64,000 nucleotides of DNA from Ferrimonas gelatinilytica (GTDB lineage Bacteria > Pseudomonadota > Gammaproteobacteria > Enterobacterales > Shewanellaceae). The notes under the pieces were generated by a model. The model was not told where the DNA came from. It did not search any database and was given only the letters and a program-made list of their open reading frames with translations. The DNA lies in assembly GCF_039544205.1 (NCBI RefSeq), contig NZ_BAABLF010000004.1, forward strand, positions 62,001 through 126,000, given 5' to 3'. The position numbers were made by a program, and so were the translations under genes. How positions within the stretch are numbered: the first letter of the stretch is position 1; every line of letters starts with the position of its first letter. Below are positions 7,457 to 16,051 of this stretch, piece by piece.

Positions 7457-8287
7457 ATGAATAACGATCCGGTCAACCTGGCCCTCGAGACTATCCGTCA
7501 ACGCAAACCCGGCTTTGAACCCAAAGCCGCTTTCATACTCGGCTCCGGCCTCGGCGTCATCGCCGACGCCCTGGAGGACAAGGTGGTAATCCCCTACGAG
7601 GAGCTGGCAGGCTTTCCCGTCAGCACCGTACAGGGCCACTCCGGCGAGCTGGTGCTGGGTAAGATGAACGGCATTGATGTGGCCTGCATGAAGGGCCGTG
7701 GTCACTACTACGAGCATCAGAGCATGAAGGTGATGACCACACCGGTTCGGACCTTTAAACGCCTCGGCTGTGAATTCCTGCTGGTGACCAACGCCGCCGG
7801 CTCCCTGCGTCCCGAGCGTATCGATGTCGGCTCCCTGGTGGTGTTCAACGATCACATCAACACCATGCCCGAATCCCCCATGTGTGGCCCGAACGATGAA
7901 GACTACGGCCCACGCTTCTTCAGCCTGGCCAACGCTTACGACAAGGATCTGCGCGCCGAGGCCCTGGCCGTGGCCGAACGCAACGACATCCAACTCAACG
8001 AAGGGGTGTTCGTCTCCTACACCGGCCCCAACTTCGAGACCCCGGCGGAGATCCGCATGATGCAGATCATCGGTGCCGATGTGGTCGGCATGTCCGTGGT
8101 GCCAGAGGTGATCTCTGCGGCCCACTGCGGCCTGCCGGTCCTGGCGGTCTGCGCCATCACCAACATGGCCGAGGGGCTGGGAGACGTGGAACTGTCCCAT
8201 GAACAGACCCTGCGCTGCGCCAAGTTGGCCGAAGCCAACTTCATCCTTCTCATCGAACAGTTTATGGCGAACCACTTCGCCCGTTAG
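7457..8287 (+). CDS. xapA: Purine nucleoside phosphorylase (XapA/PNP-II type)
   Basis: A 276-residue cytoplasmic enzyme of the trimeric (class I) phosphorylase family. Motifs seen are GSGLG at the phosphate loop, QGHSGELVLG, KGRGHYYE, VTNAAGSL, YTGPNFETPAEIRM, VVGMSVVPEV and AITNMAEGL, which contains the base-contacting asparagine. It cleaves purine nucleosides with phosphate to the base and (deoxy)ribose-1-phosphate; the family includes xanthosine phosphorylase. Length matches E. coli XapA. GAGGAAAA precedes the ATG. It leads xapA-nupC-deoC, so its sugar phosphate product would feed deoC after mutase action. Inosine/guanosine-preferring PNP is the alternative. Confidence 0.87.
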   Translation: MNNDPVNLALETIRQRKPGFEPKAAFILGSGLGVIADALEDKVVIPYEELAGFPVSTVQGHSGELVLGKMNGIDVACMKGRGHYYEHQSMKVMTTPVRTFKRLGCEFLLVTNAAGSLRPERIDVGSLVVFNDHINTMPESPMCGPNDEDYGPRFFSLANAYDKDLRAEALAVAERNDIQLNEGVFVSYTGPNFETPAEIRMMQIIGADVVGMSVVPEVISAAHCGLPVLAVCAITNMAEGLGDVELSHEQTLRCAKLAEANFILLIEQFMANHFAR

Positions 8288-8295
8288 GAGCTCTT

Positions 8296-9558
8296 ATGTT
8301 TGCCATTGGATTTGTTGGCATCGCGGTCCTGTTGCTGGTTGGCTTTATCGCCTCCACCAATCGTCAGGCCATTAACCTGCGTACCGTCGGCCTGGCCTTC
8401 CTGTTGCAGATGGGGATCGGTGCCCTGGTACTCTATGTGCCACTGGGCCGCAGGGCGCTGGAAGCGCTCTCCCACGGCGTCCACGCCGTCCTGGACAGCG
8501 GTAAGGCGGGGATCCAGTTCCTGTTCGGAAACTTGGTCAACTTCTCCGTCGAGGGGATCGGCTTCGTGTTCGCTCTCAACGTACTGCCCCTGGTGGTGTT
8601 CTTCTCGGCGCTGATCGCCGTGCTCTACTACCTGGGGATCATGCAGGCGATCATCCGCACCATCGGCGGGGGCGTCTCCCGGATGCTGGGGACCTCCAAA
8701 GCGGAGTCCATGTCCGCCGTGGCCAACGCCTTCGTCGGCCAGAGCGAGGCCCCACTGGTGGTCAAGCCCTACATGCCGAAGATGAGCGACTCCGAGTTCT
8801 TCGCCATCATGTGCGGCGGCATGGCGTCAGTATCCGGCACCGTACTGGCGGGTTACGCCATGATGGGGGTCGACATGCAGTACCTGTTGGCTGCCTCCTT
8901 CATGGCCGTCCCCGGCGGGATCCTGTTTGCCAAGCTGATCGTGCCGGAAACCACCGAGCCCACCTACACCGTCTCCAAGTCCACCCACTTCTCCGACAAG
9001 AAGCCGGAGAACGTGCTGGCCGCAGCGGGGGAAGGGGCTGCCAGCGGTCTTAAGCTGGCCGGTGCCATCGGTGCCATGCTGATCGCCATGATCGGCCTGG
9101 TCACCCTGGTCAACACCCTGCTCGGCGGCATCGGTGACACCATGGGGATGGAGCTTTCCCTGGAGCTGATCCTCGGCTGGATCTTCTCCCCGCTGGCCTT
9201 CCTGCTGGGTGTCCCCATGGTGGATATCGGCCTGGCGGGCAGCCTGATCGGCAAGAAGATGATCGTCAACGAGTTCGTGGCCTACTCCGATCTCTCCCCC
9301 TACCTGGCGGATGCCCAGAGCGTCGCCGCAGCGGGGCTGGATGTGCTGCAGGATAAAACCAAGGTGATCGTCAGCTTCGCCCTCTGTGGCTTCGCCAACA
9401 TCGCCTCCATCGGCATCCTCATCGGTGGCCTGGGAACCCTCTGCCCCTCCCGCAGCGACTTCATCGCCAAGTACGGTGTGCGCACCCTGATCGCCGCCAG
9501 CTGTTCCAACCTGATGAGCGCCGCCATCGCCGGGATCTTCTTCTCCCTGGCGCTGTAA
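8296..9558 (+). CDS. nupC: NupC-family concentrative nucleoside transporter
   Basis: A 420-residue multi-span inner-membrane protein of the CNT family. Diagnostic motifs are NVLPLVVFFSALIAVLYYLG, the GQSEAPLVVKPY nucleoside-binding helix and CGGMASVSGTVLAGYAMMG. It imports nucleosides using the proton or sodium gradient. The AGGAG ribosome-binding site overlaps the xapA stop codon, only 8 bases separate the genes, and the two must be co-transcribed. The pairing of a purine phosphorylase with a CNT carrier parallels E. coli xapAB, although XapB itself belongs to a different transporter family. Confidence 0.92.
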   Translation: MFAIGFVGIAVLLLVGFIASTNRQAINLRTVGLAFLLQMGIGALVLYVPLGRRALEALSHGVHAVLDSGKAGIQFLFGNLVNFSVEGIGFVFALNVLPLVVFFSALIAVLYYLGIMQAIIRTIGGGVSRMLGTSKAESMSAVANAFVGQSEAPLVVKPYMPKMSDSEFFAIMCGGMASVSGTVLAGYAMMGVDMQYLLAASFMAVPGGILFAKLIVPETTEPTYTVSKSTHFSDKKPENVLAAAGEGAASGLKLAGAIGAMLIAMIGLVTLVNTLLGGIGDTMGMELSLELILGWIFSPLAFLLGVPMVDIGLAGSLIGKKMIVNEFVAYSDLSPYLADAQSVAAAGLDVLQDKTKVIVSFALCGFANIASIGILIGGLGTLCPSRSDFIAKYGVRTLIAASCSNLMSAAIAGIFFSLAL

Positions 9559-9580
9559 GCCAAACCGCTCGCCCCTAAAA

Positions 9581-9616
9581 CGGCGGCGCCCGGTCCATCC
9601 GGTCGCCGCCGATTTT
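9581..9616 (+). terminator. Hairpin with short T-tract between nupC and deoC
   Basis: CGGCGGCG and CGCCGCCG arms, extended inward by CCGG/CCGG around one mismatch, then ATTTT. Strong stem but a short, interrupted T-tract, so it probably gives partial termination and sets deoC below nupC rather than separating them completely. Confidence 0.6.
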
Positions 9617-9637
9617 ATGAAAAATCATGAGGACAAC

Positions 9638-10432
9638 ATGCACTCCCACGACCAGAAAGAAGCGTTGCAGGCCGCCGCTCGCCAAGCGTTGCAGCTGATG
9701 GATCTGACCTCCCTCAACGATGACGACAACGAAGTGCGGATCCGCACCCTGTGCCACAACGCCAACACCCCGGCCGGCACCACCGCGGCAATCTGCATCT
9801 ACCCGGCCTTCATCCCGCTGGCCAGGCAAGTGCTGGCGCAGCAGGGAACGCCACAGGTGCGTATCGCCACGGTCACCAATTTTCCCCATGGCAACAGCGA
9901 CGTGGCCCAAGCCGTGGCGGAGACTCGGCAGGCGGTGGCCGCCGGGGCAGACGAGGTGGACGTGGTGTTCCCCTATCGGGCCCTGATGGCGGGCGACAGC
10001 GCCGTCGGTCACGAGCTGGTACACCAGTGTAAGCGCGCCTGCGGTGACGCAGTACTCAAGGTGATCCTGGAAACTGGCGAGCTGAAAACCGCTGCCCTGA
10101 TCCAGCAGGCCGCCCGCATCGCCATCGAAGCCGGCGCCGATTTCATCAAGACCTCCACCGGCAAGGTCGACGTCAACGCCACACCTGAGGCGGCCCGACT
10201 GATGCTGAAGGTGATCCGTGACATGAAGGTGGCAGATCGGGTTGGCTTTAAACCCGCCGGTGGGGTAAAAACCGCAGCGGATGCCGCCGACTACCTGGCC
10301 ATGGCGGCCGAGATCCTGGGGCCAGAGTGGATCAGCACCGAACGTTACCGCTTCGGCGCCTCCAGCCTGCTGGGTAACCTGCTCCATACCCTGGAGCTGG
10401 CGCCCGCCCCGACCCCAAGCAGCGGATACTGA
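9638..10432 (+). CDS. deoC: Deoxyribose-phosphate aldolase
   Basis: A 264-residue class I aldolase that splits 2-deoxyribose-5-phosphate into acetaldehyde and glyceraldehyde-3-phosphate. Sequence features match E. coli DeoC along its length: LKLMDLT-like LQLMDLTSLNDDD, ATVTNFPHGN, ADEVDVVFPYRALMAG, and the Schiff-base lysine in DFIKTSTGKV, with the second catalytic lysine in GFKPAGGVKT. The ATG at 9638 is preferred over that at 9617 because TGAGGA lies just upstream. Following xapA and nupC, it completes uptake and breakdown of deoxynucleosides; phosphopentomutase is not in the window. Confidence 0.95.
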   Translation: MHSHDQKEALQAAARQALQLMDLTSLNDDDNEVRIRTLCHNANTPAGTTAAICIYPAFIPLARQVLAQQGTPQVRIATVTNFPHGNSDVAQAVAETRQAVAAGADEVDVVFPYRALMAGDSAVGHELVHQCKRACGDAVLKVILETGELKTAALIQQAARIAIEAGADFIKTSTGKVDVNATPEAARLMLKVIRDMKVADRVGFKPAGGVKTAADAADYLAMAAEILGPEWISTERYRFGASSLLGNLLHTLELAPAPTPSSGY

Positions 10433-10463
10433 TCTCCGGCGACCGACTCGACCCATACTTTGA

Positions 10464-10479
10464 GGGGGCAATGGCCCCC
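10464..10479 (+). other. Short GC hairpin upstream of the EamA gene
   Basis: GGGGGC and GCCCCC arms with a 4-base loop, no T-run. It lies 15 bases before the ATG of the permease gene and may affect its translation or message stability. Low certainty. Confidence 0.35.
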
Positions 10480-10493
10480 ATCAGTGAGCCATC

Positions 10494-11399
10494 ATGAACC
10501 TACTCCTTGCCATGATCGCCTCCTTCTTGTGGGGCACCACCTACGCGGTGACACAAGCCACCCTGCCGGACTGGCCCCCCCTGCTGCTCGGCGCCCTGCG
10601 GGCCCTGCCGGCGGGTGTGTTGCTGCTGGCACTGCGGCCCAGCCGACCCACTCGCAGTCAGTGGGGCACCCTGGCACTGGTGGGGCTGGTCAACATCGGG
10701 CTGTTTTTCAGCCTTATCTTCGTCATGGCCTTGACCCTGCCTTCCGCCGTCTCCGGCGTCGGTATGGTGTCGGTGCCGGTGTTTGCGATGCTCTACCACT
10801 ACCTGCGCCATCGGGTGCGTCCAAGCGGCGTGCAGATGGCCAGTGGGGTGGCCCTAGTTGCGCTGGCATGGCAACTGTTTGATCCCGGTTCGCTGGCGCT
10901 CAGCGCGGTCGGCATGGCGGCGATGCTGGGAGCGATCCTCTGCATCGTCATCGGCAGTGGTATCGTCAAATCCCTGGGAGGAAGTGTGCACTGGTGGACG
11001 GTACTCACCTGGCAACTGGTGGTCGGGGGGAGCCTGCTCACCCTCGCCGCCCTGGTCCAGGGCATGCTGGATCCCGAGCCCTATCGACAGGCGTTGACCG
11101 GCATCACCGGCCTCAATCTCTTGGGACTGGCCTGGATCATCCTGCTCAACACCGCCCTCTCCTACGGCCTCTACGTCTGGCTGCTGCAGCGGATGACGGT
11201 GGTGGAGTTCACCTTCGGTGGCATCGCCAACCCCATCGCCGGCATCGTCACCGGCCTGGTGTTGGTGGGAGAGAGCTACAACCCTGGCCAGTATGCCCTG
11301 ATGGCGGGAATGATCCTGATGTCCCTTAGTCCCCAGCTGGTGCTGCTGTGGCAGCGCCGCAAGCTCAGGCAATCCGCAGCCGAGGCGGCCATGAAGTAA
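10494..11399 (+). CDS. EamA/DMT-family permease
   Basis: A 301-residue protein with about ten hydrophobic spans in two EamA repeats: the first starts LLLAMIASFLWGTTYAVTQATLPDWPPLLLGALRALPAG, the second covers the C-terminal half and ends in a basic tail QRRKLRQSAAEAAMK. Family members export amino acids, nucleobases or other metabolites; the substrate here is unknown. It lies 61 bases after deoC on the same strand and before a strong terminator, so it may belong to the nucleoside unit, which would make a purine-related substrate worth considering. That link is inference. Confidence 0.85.
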   Translation: MNLLLAMIASFLWGTTYAVTQATLPDWPPLLLGALRALPAGVLLLALRPSRPTRSQWGTLALVGLVNIGLFFSLIFVMALTLPSAVSGVGMVSVPVFAMLYHYLRHRVRPSGVQMASGVALVALAWQLFDPGSLALSAVGMAAMLGAILCIVIGSGIVKSLGGSVHWWTVLTWQLVVGGSLLTLAALVQGMLDPEPYRQALTGITGLNLLGLAWIILLNTALSYGLYVWLLQRMTVVEFTFGGIANPIAGIVTGLVLVGESYNPGQYALMAGMILMSLSPQLVLLWQRRKLRQSAAEAAMK

Positions 11400-11412
11400 G
11401 CCCGGCGACCAT

Positions 11413-11440
11413 AAAAAAGCGCCCCGAAGGGCGCTTTTTT
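11413..11440. terminator. Bidirectional terminator between the EamA gene and napB
   Basis: GCGCCC and GGGCGC arms with loop CGAA, flanked by six A on the left and six T on the right, so it works for both converging units: the permease on + and napDAB on -. Confidence 0.95.
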
Positions 11441-11455
11441 TATGGCAAGTCAGGC

Positions 11456-11821
11456 TTAGAAGTTCTCCGCCTGGGGAACGTGGCAGGCCTTGCACTGGTA
11501 GTACTGACCGTCAACCTGGCGGCCCTCGAAATGGTTCTGGGCCATCTTGTGCTGACCGCCCCGGTGACAGTTGATGCAACCGTTCTTGTCCAGGGTGATC
11601 GGGTAATCCACCTTATGGGGGATCACCGGCGGCTGAGCCAGAACCGAGCGCTCCAAGGAAACACCCTTCTCCGGGTAGGCCGGCATCGGGGCCACCGAGG
11701 AGGTTGCCGCTACCGGTACCTCACCCCGCATGGAGTTAGGTGCCGGCTCCGCCAGTTCACCACCGGACTGACACGCCGTCAGGGCGGCCACCAGGGGGAT
11801 CAAAAACAGGATCTTTTTCAT
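11456..11821 (-). CDS. napB: NapB, diheme cytochrome c subunit (first nap operon), predicted lipoprotein
   Basis: A 121-residue periplasmic electron-transfer subunit of nitrate reductase. It has two haem-binding motifs, CINCH and CKACH, and the family context PPVIPHKVDYPIT before haem 1 and ACHVPQ after haem 2. The signal ends LVAALTAC, a lipobox, so the mature protein is probably lipid-anchored, unlike the NapB at 15655-16041. Only 23 residues separate the haem motifs, against 30 in the paralogue, and the usual SHF ligand region is reduced to NHF. The start has AAGGAG upstream, 10 bases after napA. It passes electrons to NapA. Confidence 0.9.
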   Translation of the reverse strand: MKKILFLIPLVAALTACQSGGELAEPAPNSMRGEVPVAATSSVAPMPAYPEKGVSLERSVLAQPPVIPHKVDYPITLDKNGCINCHRGGQHKMAQNHFEGRQVDGQYYQCKACHVPQAENF

Positions 11822-11831
11822 GGTGTGCTCC

Positions 11832-14312
11832 TTAGGCCTTGGTCACTTTCACCGGGGTCTTCTTAAAGTCGGTCTCTTTCGAGATCGGATCCGTCGCATC
11901 CAGGATCAGCTTGTTCACCAACTGACTGGAGTCGAAGAAGGCCATGAACACCACCCCTCTCGGCATGGTATTGCGGTTATTGGTGCTGACCCGGGTCCGC
12001 ACCTCCCCGCGGCGGTTGGAGACGATCACCTCATCCCCCTCCACCAGGCCACGCTCGGCGGCGTCCTCGGCGTTCATCACCACCTGGGCATGGGGAACTG
12101 CCTTGCGTAGCTCTGGAACCCGGGCCGTCATGGTGCCGGTGTGCCAATGCTCCAGGACCCGGCCGGTGCACATCCAGAGGTCGTGCTCCTCATCCGGGCT
12201 CTCCGCCGGGCCCTCATAGTCGTTGGCGATGATCATCGCCTTGCCATCCGGCTTGCCGTAGAACTGGAAACCGGTGCCGGCCTCGACGTAAGGGTCCAGC
12301 CCTTCGCGGAAGCGCCACAGGGTCTCCTTGCCATTCACCACCGGCCACACCAGGCCCTCTCCGAAGTAGGCTTCGAAGTCGCCCAGGTCGTGGTGATGAC
12401 CGCGGGTGAAACCGGCGTACTCCTCGAACAAGCCTTTCTGCACGTAGTAACCAAAGGCCTGGTTTTCATCGTTGTAGAGGCCTTTGCACTGGCGGCTCGG
12501 GTACTTGTTGATCTCCCCATTAGCGAACATCACCTCGTACAGACTCTTGCCGCGGTACTGCGGTGCCTTGGCCAGCAACTCTTCGGGCCAGACATCCTCC
12601 ATCATGAAACGCTGGGAGAACTCCATCACCTGGCGCAGATCGGAGCGGGCTCCGGGCACAGGCTTCACCATCTGGTGCCAGTACTGCCCACGACGCTCAC
12701 CATTGCCGTAGCCTCCCTCCTTCTCAACCCACATGGCGGTGGGCAAGACCAGATCCGCCATGGAGGCAGTGACCGTCATGTAGGCGTCGGAGACGGTGAT
12801 GAAGTTGTCCGGGTTGGTAAAGCCCGGCAGGGCTTCCTCGTTGATGTTGGGCCCCGCCTGCAGGTTGTTGGTGCACTGGGTCCAGTAGCAGTTCATCACC
12901 CCGTCCTTGAGCATCCGGTTGTGCAAAACCGCATGGAAGCCCGGTTTTGCAGGGATGGTGCCGCTCGGTACCTGCCAACGCTGTTCGGTGGCGCTGCGGT
13001 GCGCCTCGTTCATCACCACCATGTCCGCAGGCAGTCGGTGGGCAAAGGTGCCCACTTCCCGGGCAGTACCACAGGCGGAGGGTTGGCCGGTGAGGGAGAA
13101 GGGACTGTTACCCGGCTCGGAGATCTTGCCGGTCAGCAGGTGCAGGTTGTAGATGGAGTTGTTTGCCCAGACACCGCGCACGTGCTGGTTGGCCCCCATG
13201 CACCAGAGGCTCATCACCTTGCGCTTAGGATCCGCGTACTGCTTGGCCAATTGAACCAGCGCCTCGGCCGGTACGCCGGACTGCTCAACGGTGTACTCCA
13301 GGCTGAACTTCTCCAGGAACTTGGCGTACTGGTCAAAGTCGATGGCCGACATCTTGCCGGACCCCGGATTCTTGGCCGCCTGCTCCCGCGGGTCTTCCGG
13401 CCGCAGGCCATAACCGATGTCCCCCTCGGCCATGGCGAACTTGGTGTGCTTGTTCACAAACTCCCAGTTCACCGCATCGTTCTGGATGATGTAGTTGGCG
13501 ATGAAGTTCAGCACGATCAGGTCGCTGTGCGGTTTGAATACCAACCCGTTGTCCGCCACTTCAAAGCTGCGGTTTTGGAAGGTAGAGAGCACATGGACTT
13601 CACAGCCGGGGTGGGAGAGGCGACGGTCTGTAATCCGGTTCCACAGCACCGGGTGGGCCTCGGCGGCGTTGGAGCCCCAAAGGACAAAGGTGTCAGCGTA
13701 ATCGATGTCGTCGTAACACCCCATAGGCTCATCGATGCCAAAGGCACGCAGGAAGGCCACCACGGCGGAAGCCATGCAGTGGCGCGCGTTCGGGTCGATG
13801 TTGTTGGAGCGGAAGCCCGCTTTCATCAGCTTGGCGGCGGCGTAGCCCTCCCACACCGTCCACTGGCCGGAACCGAACATGCCAACCGAGGTGGGCCCTT
13901 TGGCTTTCAGACTGGCTTTCCAGCGCTTGGCCATCTCGTCGTAGGCCCGGTCCCAGCTTACTGGCGTCAACTCACCCTCTTTGTGGTATTCGCCATTTTT
14001 CATTCTCAGCAGCGGGGTGCTCAGACGCCCTTCGCCGTACATCACCTTGGAGAGCATGGAGCCCTTCACACAGGCCATGCCTTTGTTGACCGGGCTATCC
14101 GGGTTGCCCTTGGTGGCAACCACCTTGTTATCCCGGGTGCCCACCAAGATGCTGCAGCCTACGCCACAAAAGCGACAGGGCGCCTTATCCCAGTGGATGT
14201 CATCGGGCCCCTCGGCGGCCTGCACCAGCTTGGTCGGCAGGGCCGCGCCGGCGGCAGTCGCCGCTGCCAGTGCCGCATTGGCTTTAATAAAGTGTCGGCG
14301 ATCCAGTTTCAT
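11832..14312 (-). CDS. napA: NapA, periplasmic nitrate reductase catalytic subunit (first copy)
   Basis: An 826-residue molybdoprotein that reduces nitrate to nitrite in the periplasm. Tat signal: DRRHFIKA at residues 4-11. [4Fe-4S] ligands Cys46, Cys49, Cys53 and Cys81 (CRFCGVGC...ACVKG). The molybdenum-ligating cysteine is Cys179 in NARHCMASAV, which distinguishes Nap from formate dehydrogenases. Length matches the family. It overlaps napD by 4 bases (ATGA) and precedes napB by 10 bases, giving napDAB. No napC, napGH or napF is present. The paralogue at 16052-18532 shares the same length and residue numbering; the two are clearly homologous but differ throughout, so the duplication is not recent. 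Confidence 0.97.
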   Translation of the reverse strand: MKLDRRHFIKANAALAAATAAGAALPTKLVQAAEGPDDIHWDKAPCRFCGVGCSILVGTRDNKVVATKGNPDSPVNKGMACVKGSMLSKVMYGEGRLSTPLLRMKNGEYHKEGELTPVSWDRAYDEMAKRWKASLKAKGPTSVGMFGSGQWTVWEGYAAAKLMKAGFRSNNIDPNARHCMASAVVAFLRAFGIDEPMGCYDDIDYADTFVLWGSNAAEAHPVLWNRITDRRLSHPGCEVHVLSTFQNRSFEVADNGLVFKPHSDLIVLNFIANYIIQNDAVNWEFVNKHTKFAMAEGDIGYGLRPEDPREQAAKNPGSGKMSAIDFDQYAKFLEKFSLEYTVEQSGVPAEALVQLAKQYADPKRKVMSLWCMGANQHVRGVWANNSIYNLHLLTGKISEPGNSPFSLTGQPSACGTAREVGTFAHRLPADMVVMNEAHRSATEQRWQVPSGTIPAKPGFHAVLHNRMLKDGVMNCYWTQCTNNLQAGPNINEEALPGFTNPDNFITVSDAYMTVTASMADLVLPTAMWVEKEGGYGNGERRGQYWHQMVKPVPGARSDLRQVMEFSQRFMMEDVWPEELLAKAPQYRGKSLYEVMFANGEINKYPSRQCKGLYNDENQAFGYYVQKGLFEEYAGFTRGHHHDLGDFEAYFGEGLVWPVVNGKETLWRFREGLDPYVEAGTGFQFYGKPDGKAMIIANDYEGPAESPDEEHDLWMCTGRVLEHWHTGTMTARVPELRKAVPHAQVVMNAEDAAERGLVEGDEVIVSNRRGEVRTRVSTNNRNTMPRGVVFMAFFDSSQLVNKLILDATDPISKETDFKKTPVKVTKA

Positions 14313-14578
14313 CCGTTTGTATTCCCCAGTTCGTCCAGGCCTTCTACCCGGTGGTAGGTCAAAGAAGCAGACAGCACACCGGAGAGCAGCGACAGGGCAT
14401 GCATTCCGGTTTGCAGTTCGGCTCGGTTGTTCTGCTCCAGGGTCACCACCAGCTTTCCCTCCTCGGTGGCGGCATGTACTTCGGCACCGGCCATCTCATC
14501 GATGGCAGCCCGCACGGACGCTACCGCCTCGTCGCGGCAGTGCACCACCAAAGCGGCAATGTGATATTCGTTTGACAC
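14309..14578 (-). CDS. napD: NapD, NapA signal-peptide-binding chaperone (first copy)
   Basis: An 89-residue cytoplasmic protein with a ferredoxin-like fold, starting SNEYHIAALVVHCRDEAVASV and containing AEVHAATEEGKLVVTLE, characteristic of NapD. It binds the twin-arginine leader of NapA and holds back export until the cofactor is loaded. The start is a GTG at 14578 with TAGGAG about 6 bases upstream. It is the first gene of napDAB and its stop overlaps the napA start. Confidence 0.93.
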   Translation of the reverse strand: MSNEYHIAALVVHCRDEAVASVRAAIDEMAGAEVHAATEEGKLVVTLEQNNRAELQTGMHALSLLSGVLSASLTYHRVEGLDELGNTNG

Positions 14579-14852
14579 AAGGTTCTCCTATCGCGGAACG
14601 ATCATCGTCATCATAGAAGTGAGGCAAAATCAGAAATATACCGGGAAGGGAGGAATGTGCGAGAACGCGGACGGGATCTCAATATGGGTACCGAAATGGA
14701 AAAGGATTTACTGTTAGCGCAATGCGTTAAGGGCCGTACTTCACCCTAATGCTGATGGCGTTCAGTCGATCACATCGACACATACTTTCGGCCGTCAAGG
14801 GCGGCTGCCGGACATCTTGGGCCCGTCAACGAAGAGCCGTGCACCGCAGTGA
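14579..14852 (-). promoter_or_regulatory. Region upstream of the first napDAB operon
   Basis: 274 bases without a gene, between modA-2 (ending at 14853) and napD. It should contain the napDAB promoter. A -10-like TATGAT (reverse strand, near 14612-14617) lies close to napD. I see a symmetric GTCGAT-CAC-ATCGAC at 14765-14779. I found no good FNR site and no clear terminator for the modA-2 unit. Confidence 0.4.
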
Positions 14853-15620
14853 CTACCGTTGCGCCACTGCCCCCGGCAGGGCATAGCCGGCCTGGGCCAA
14901 ACGACGCTCCTGCTGAAGCAGGAAGGTCATCAGGGCCCGGGCGGCCTCCGGTTCACGGGTACGCTTTAGGATCACCCCCTGCTGCTCCAGACTGTCATAC
15001 CAACTGGTGGGAACCGGCCAGTACTGCGCCGGCGGCACCCCGCGTGCCTTCAGCAGCGAGAGGGCCACCAGGCCACCGGGCACATTGCCACTGTCGATAA
15101 ACTGGTACGCCTGGGACACGCTGTTACCCCGCAGTAACTTGCCCTTGAGTCTCTCGGTCATCCCCAGACGGCGCAACACCGACTCGGCCGCCGCACCGTA
15201 AGGGGCCAGCCGGGGATTGGCGATGGCCAGTCGTCCATGCCACTGGCGCAGCCTAAGCTCACTGGCCGGGAGCTGGCGATCCCAGAACGCCAGCACACCG
15301 ATGGCGTAGGTGGTTCGGGAGCCCGGCACTGTCAGTCCCATCTGCTCCAGCCGTTGGGGGCGGGTTGCGTCGGCGGAGAGGAAAAGATCATAAGGCGCCC
15401 CATGGACAATCTGGGTAAAGAGGGCACCGCTGGCACCGCTGGCGATCCTTACCTCCACCCCGGACTGCCGCTCAAACTCCACCGCCAGATGCTCAAACAG
15501 GGGATGGAAGTTGGCGGCCACCGCCACCCGAAGTTCGGCAGCATCTGCAGCGCCCAGGCGCATCAGCAATACCAGCAACAGTGCGCAAGCTGGCAGTCGC
15601 GGTCGGCCGGCTAGACCCAC
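14853..15620 (-). CDS. modA: ModA-type molybdate-binding protein linked to the second nap operon
   Basis: A ModA homologue with ELRVAVAANFHPLFEHL, SGASGALFTQIVHGAPYDLFLSAD, NPRLAPYGAAAE and the typical C-terminal half. The signal peptide core is LPACALLLVLLMRLGAADA. The start is uncertain: the GTG at 15620 gives a normal signal peptide but has no clear ribosome-binding site, while an ATG at 15692 would overlap napB by 38 bases and add an arginine-rich leader. It follows napB by about 34 bases on the same strand, so molybdate capture appears co-expressed with this nitrate reductase. No modBC follows; it would need the permease of the other locus. Confidence 0.85.
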   Translation of the reverse strand: MGLAGRPRLPACALLLVLLMRLGAADAAELRVAVAANFHPLFEHLAVEFERQSGVEVRIASGASGALFTQIVHGAPYDLFLSADATRPQRLEQMGLTVPGSRTTYAIGVLAFWDRQLPASELRLRQWHGRLAIANPRLAPYGAAAESVLRRLGMTERLKGKLLRGNSVSQAYQFIDSGNVPGGLVALSLLKARGVPPAQYWPVPTSWYDSLEQQGVILKRTREPEAARALMTFLLQQERRLAQAGYALPGAVAQR

Positions 15621-15654
15621 TGAGCAGCGACCGGGTCGACTTGGCCAGCGAAGA

Positions 15655-16041
15655 TCACTCAGCGGCCTCCGCCACGGTCTGTTGGGGCACATGGCACTGC
15701 TTGCACAGGTAGTAAGTATTTTTCAGTCCCCCCTCCTCGTCCAAGTGGGAGCTATGGGTCGGCGTCGCCTTCATCATCTTGGCGCGCTTGGGATCATGGC
15801 AGCCGGTGCAACCATTGCGCGCTGTGGTGATGGGGTAGGTGGGCTTATGGGGAATAAGCGGGGGCTGGTGGGCCAAGGAGCGCGGCAGCGCCTTGCCCTT
15901 ATCAGGGTACTCCGCCATCTCGGGCGGCGGAGCACTGTCGGAAACGGGGGTTGCCCCGCGCAGGGACTGGGGCAGATCGCCGGCCCAAACCAAGCCGGAG
16001 ATCAGGAGCAGCCCGAGGGCTGCCGGTGTGACATGTTTCAT
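15655..16041 (-). CDS. napB: NapB, diheme cytochrome c subunit (second nap operon)
   Basis: A 128-residue periplasmic protein with a normal cleavable signal (KHVTPAALGLLLISGLVWA) and two haem motifs, CTGCH and CKQCH, with RAKMMKATPTHSSH and the end CHVPQQ typical of NapB. It donates electrons to the NapA upstream. The ATG at 16041 is chosen for its GAGGAGG ribosome-binding site and 10-base gap from napA, identical to the spacing in the first operon; a longer frame to 16119 would lie inside napA. Unlike the first copy it shows no lipobox. Confidence 0.92.
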   Translation of the reverse strand: MKHVTPAALGLLLISGLVWAGDLPQSLRGATPVSDSAPPPEMAEYPDKGKALPRSLAHQPPLIPHKPTYPITTARNGCTGCHDPKRAKMMKATPTHSSHLDEEGGLKNTYYLCKQCHVPQQTVAEAAE

Positions 16042-16051
16042 AACCGCCTCC

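Noticed and set aside
12141..14357. A 738-codon open frame on the + strand opposite napA-1
   Set aside because: It is a high-GC antisense shadow of napA; its translation is rich in His, Gly and Val without domain character, and the opposite strand is an unmistakable NapA.
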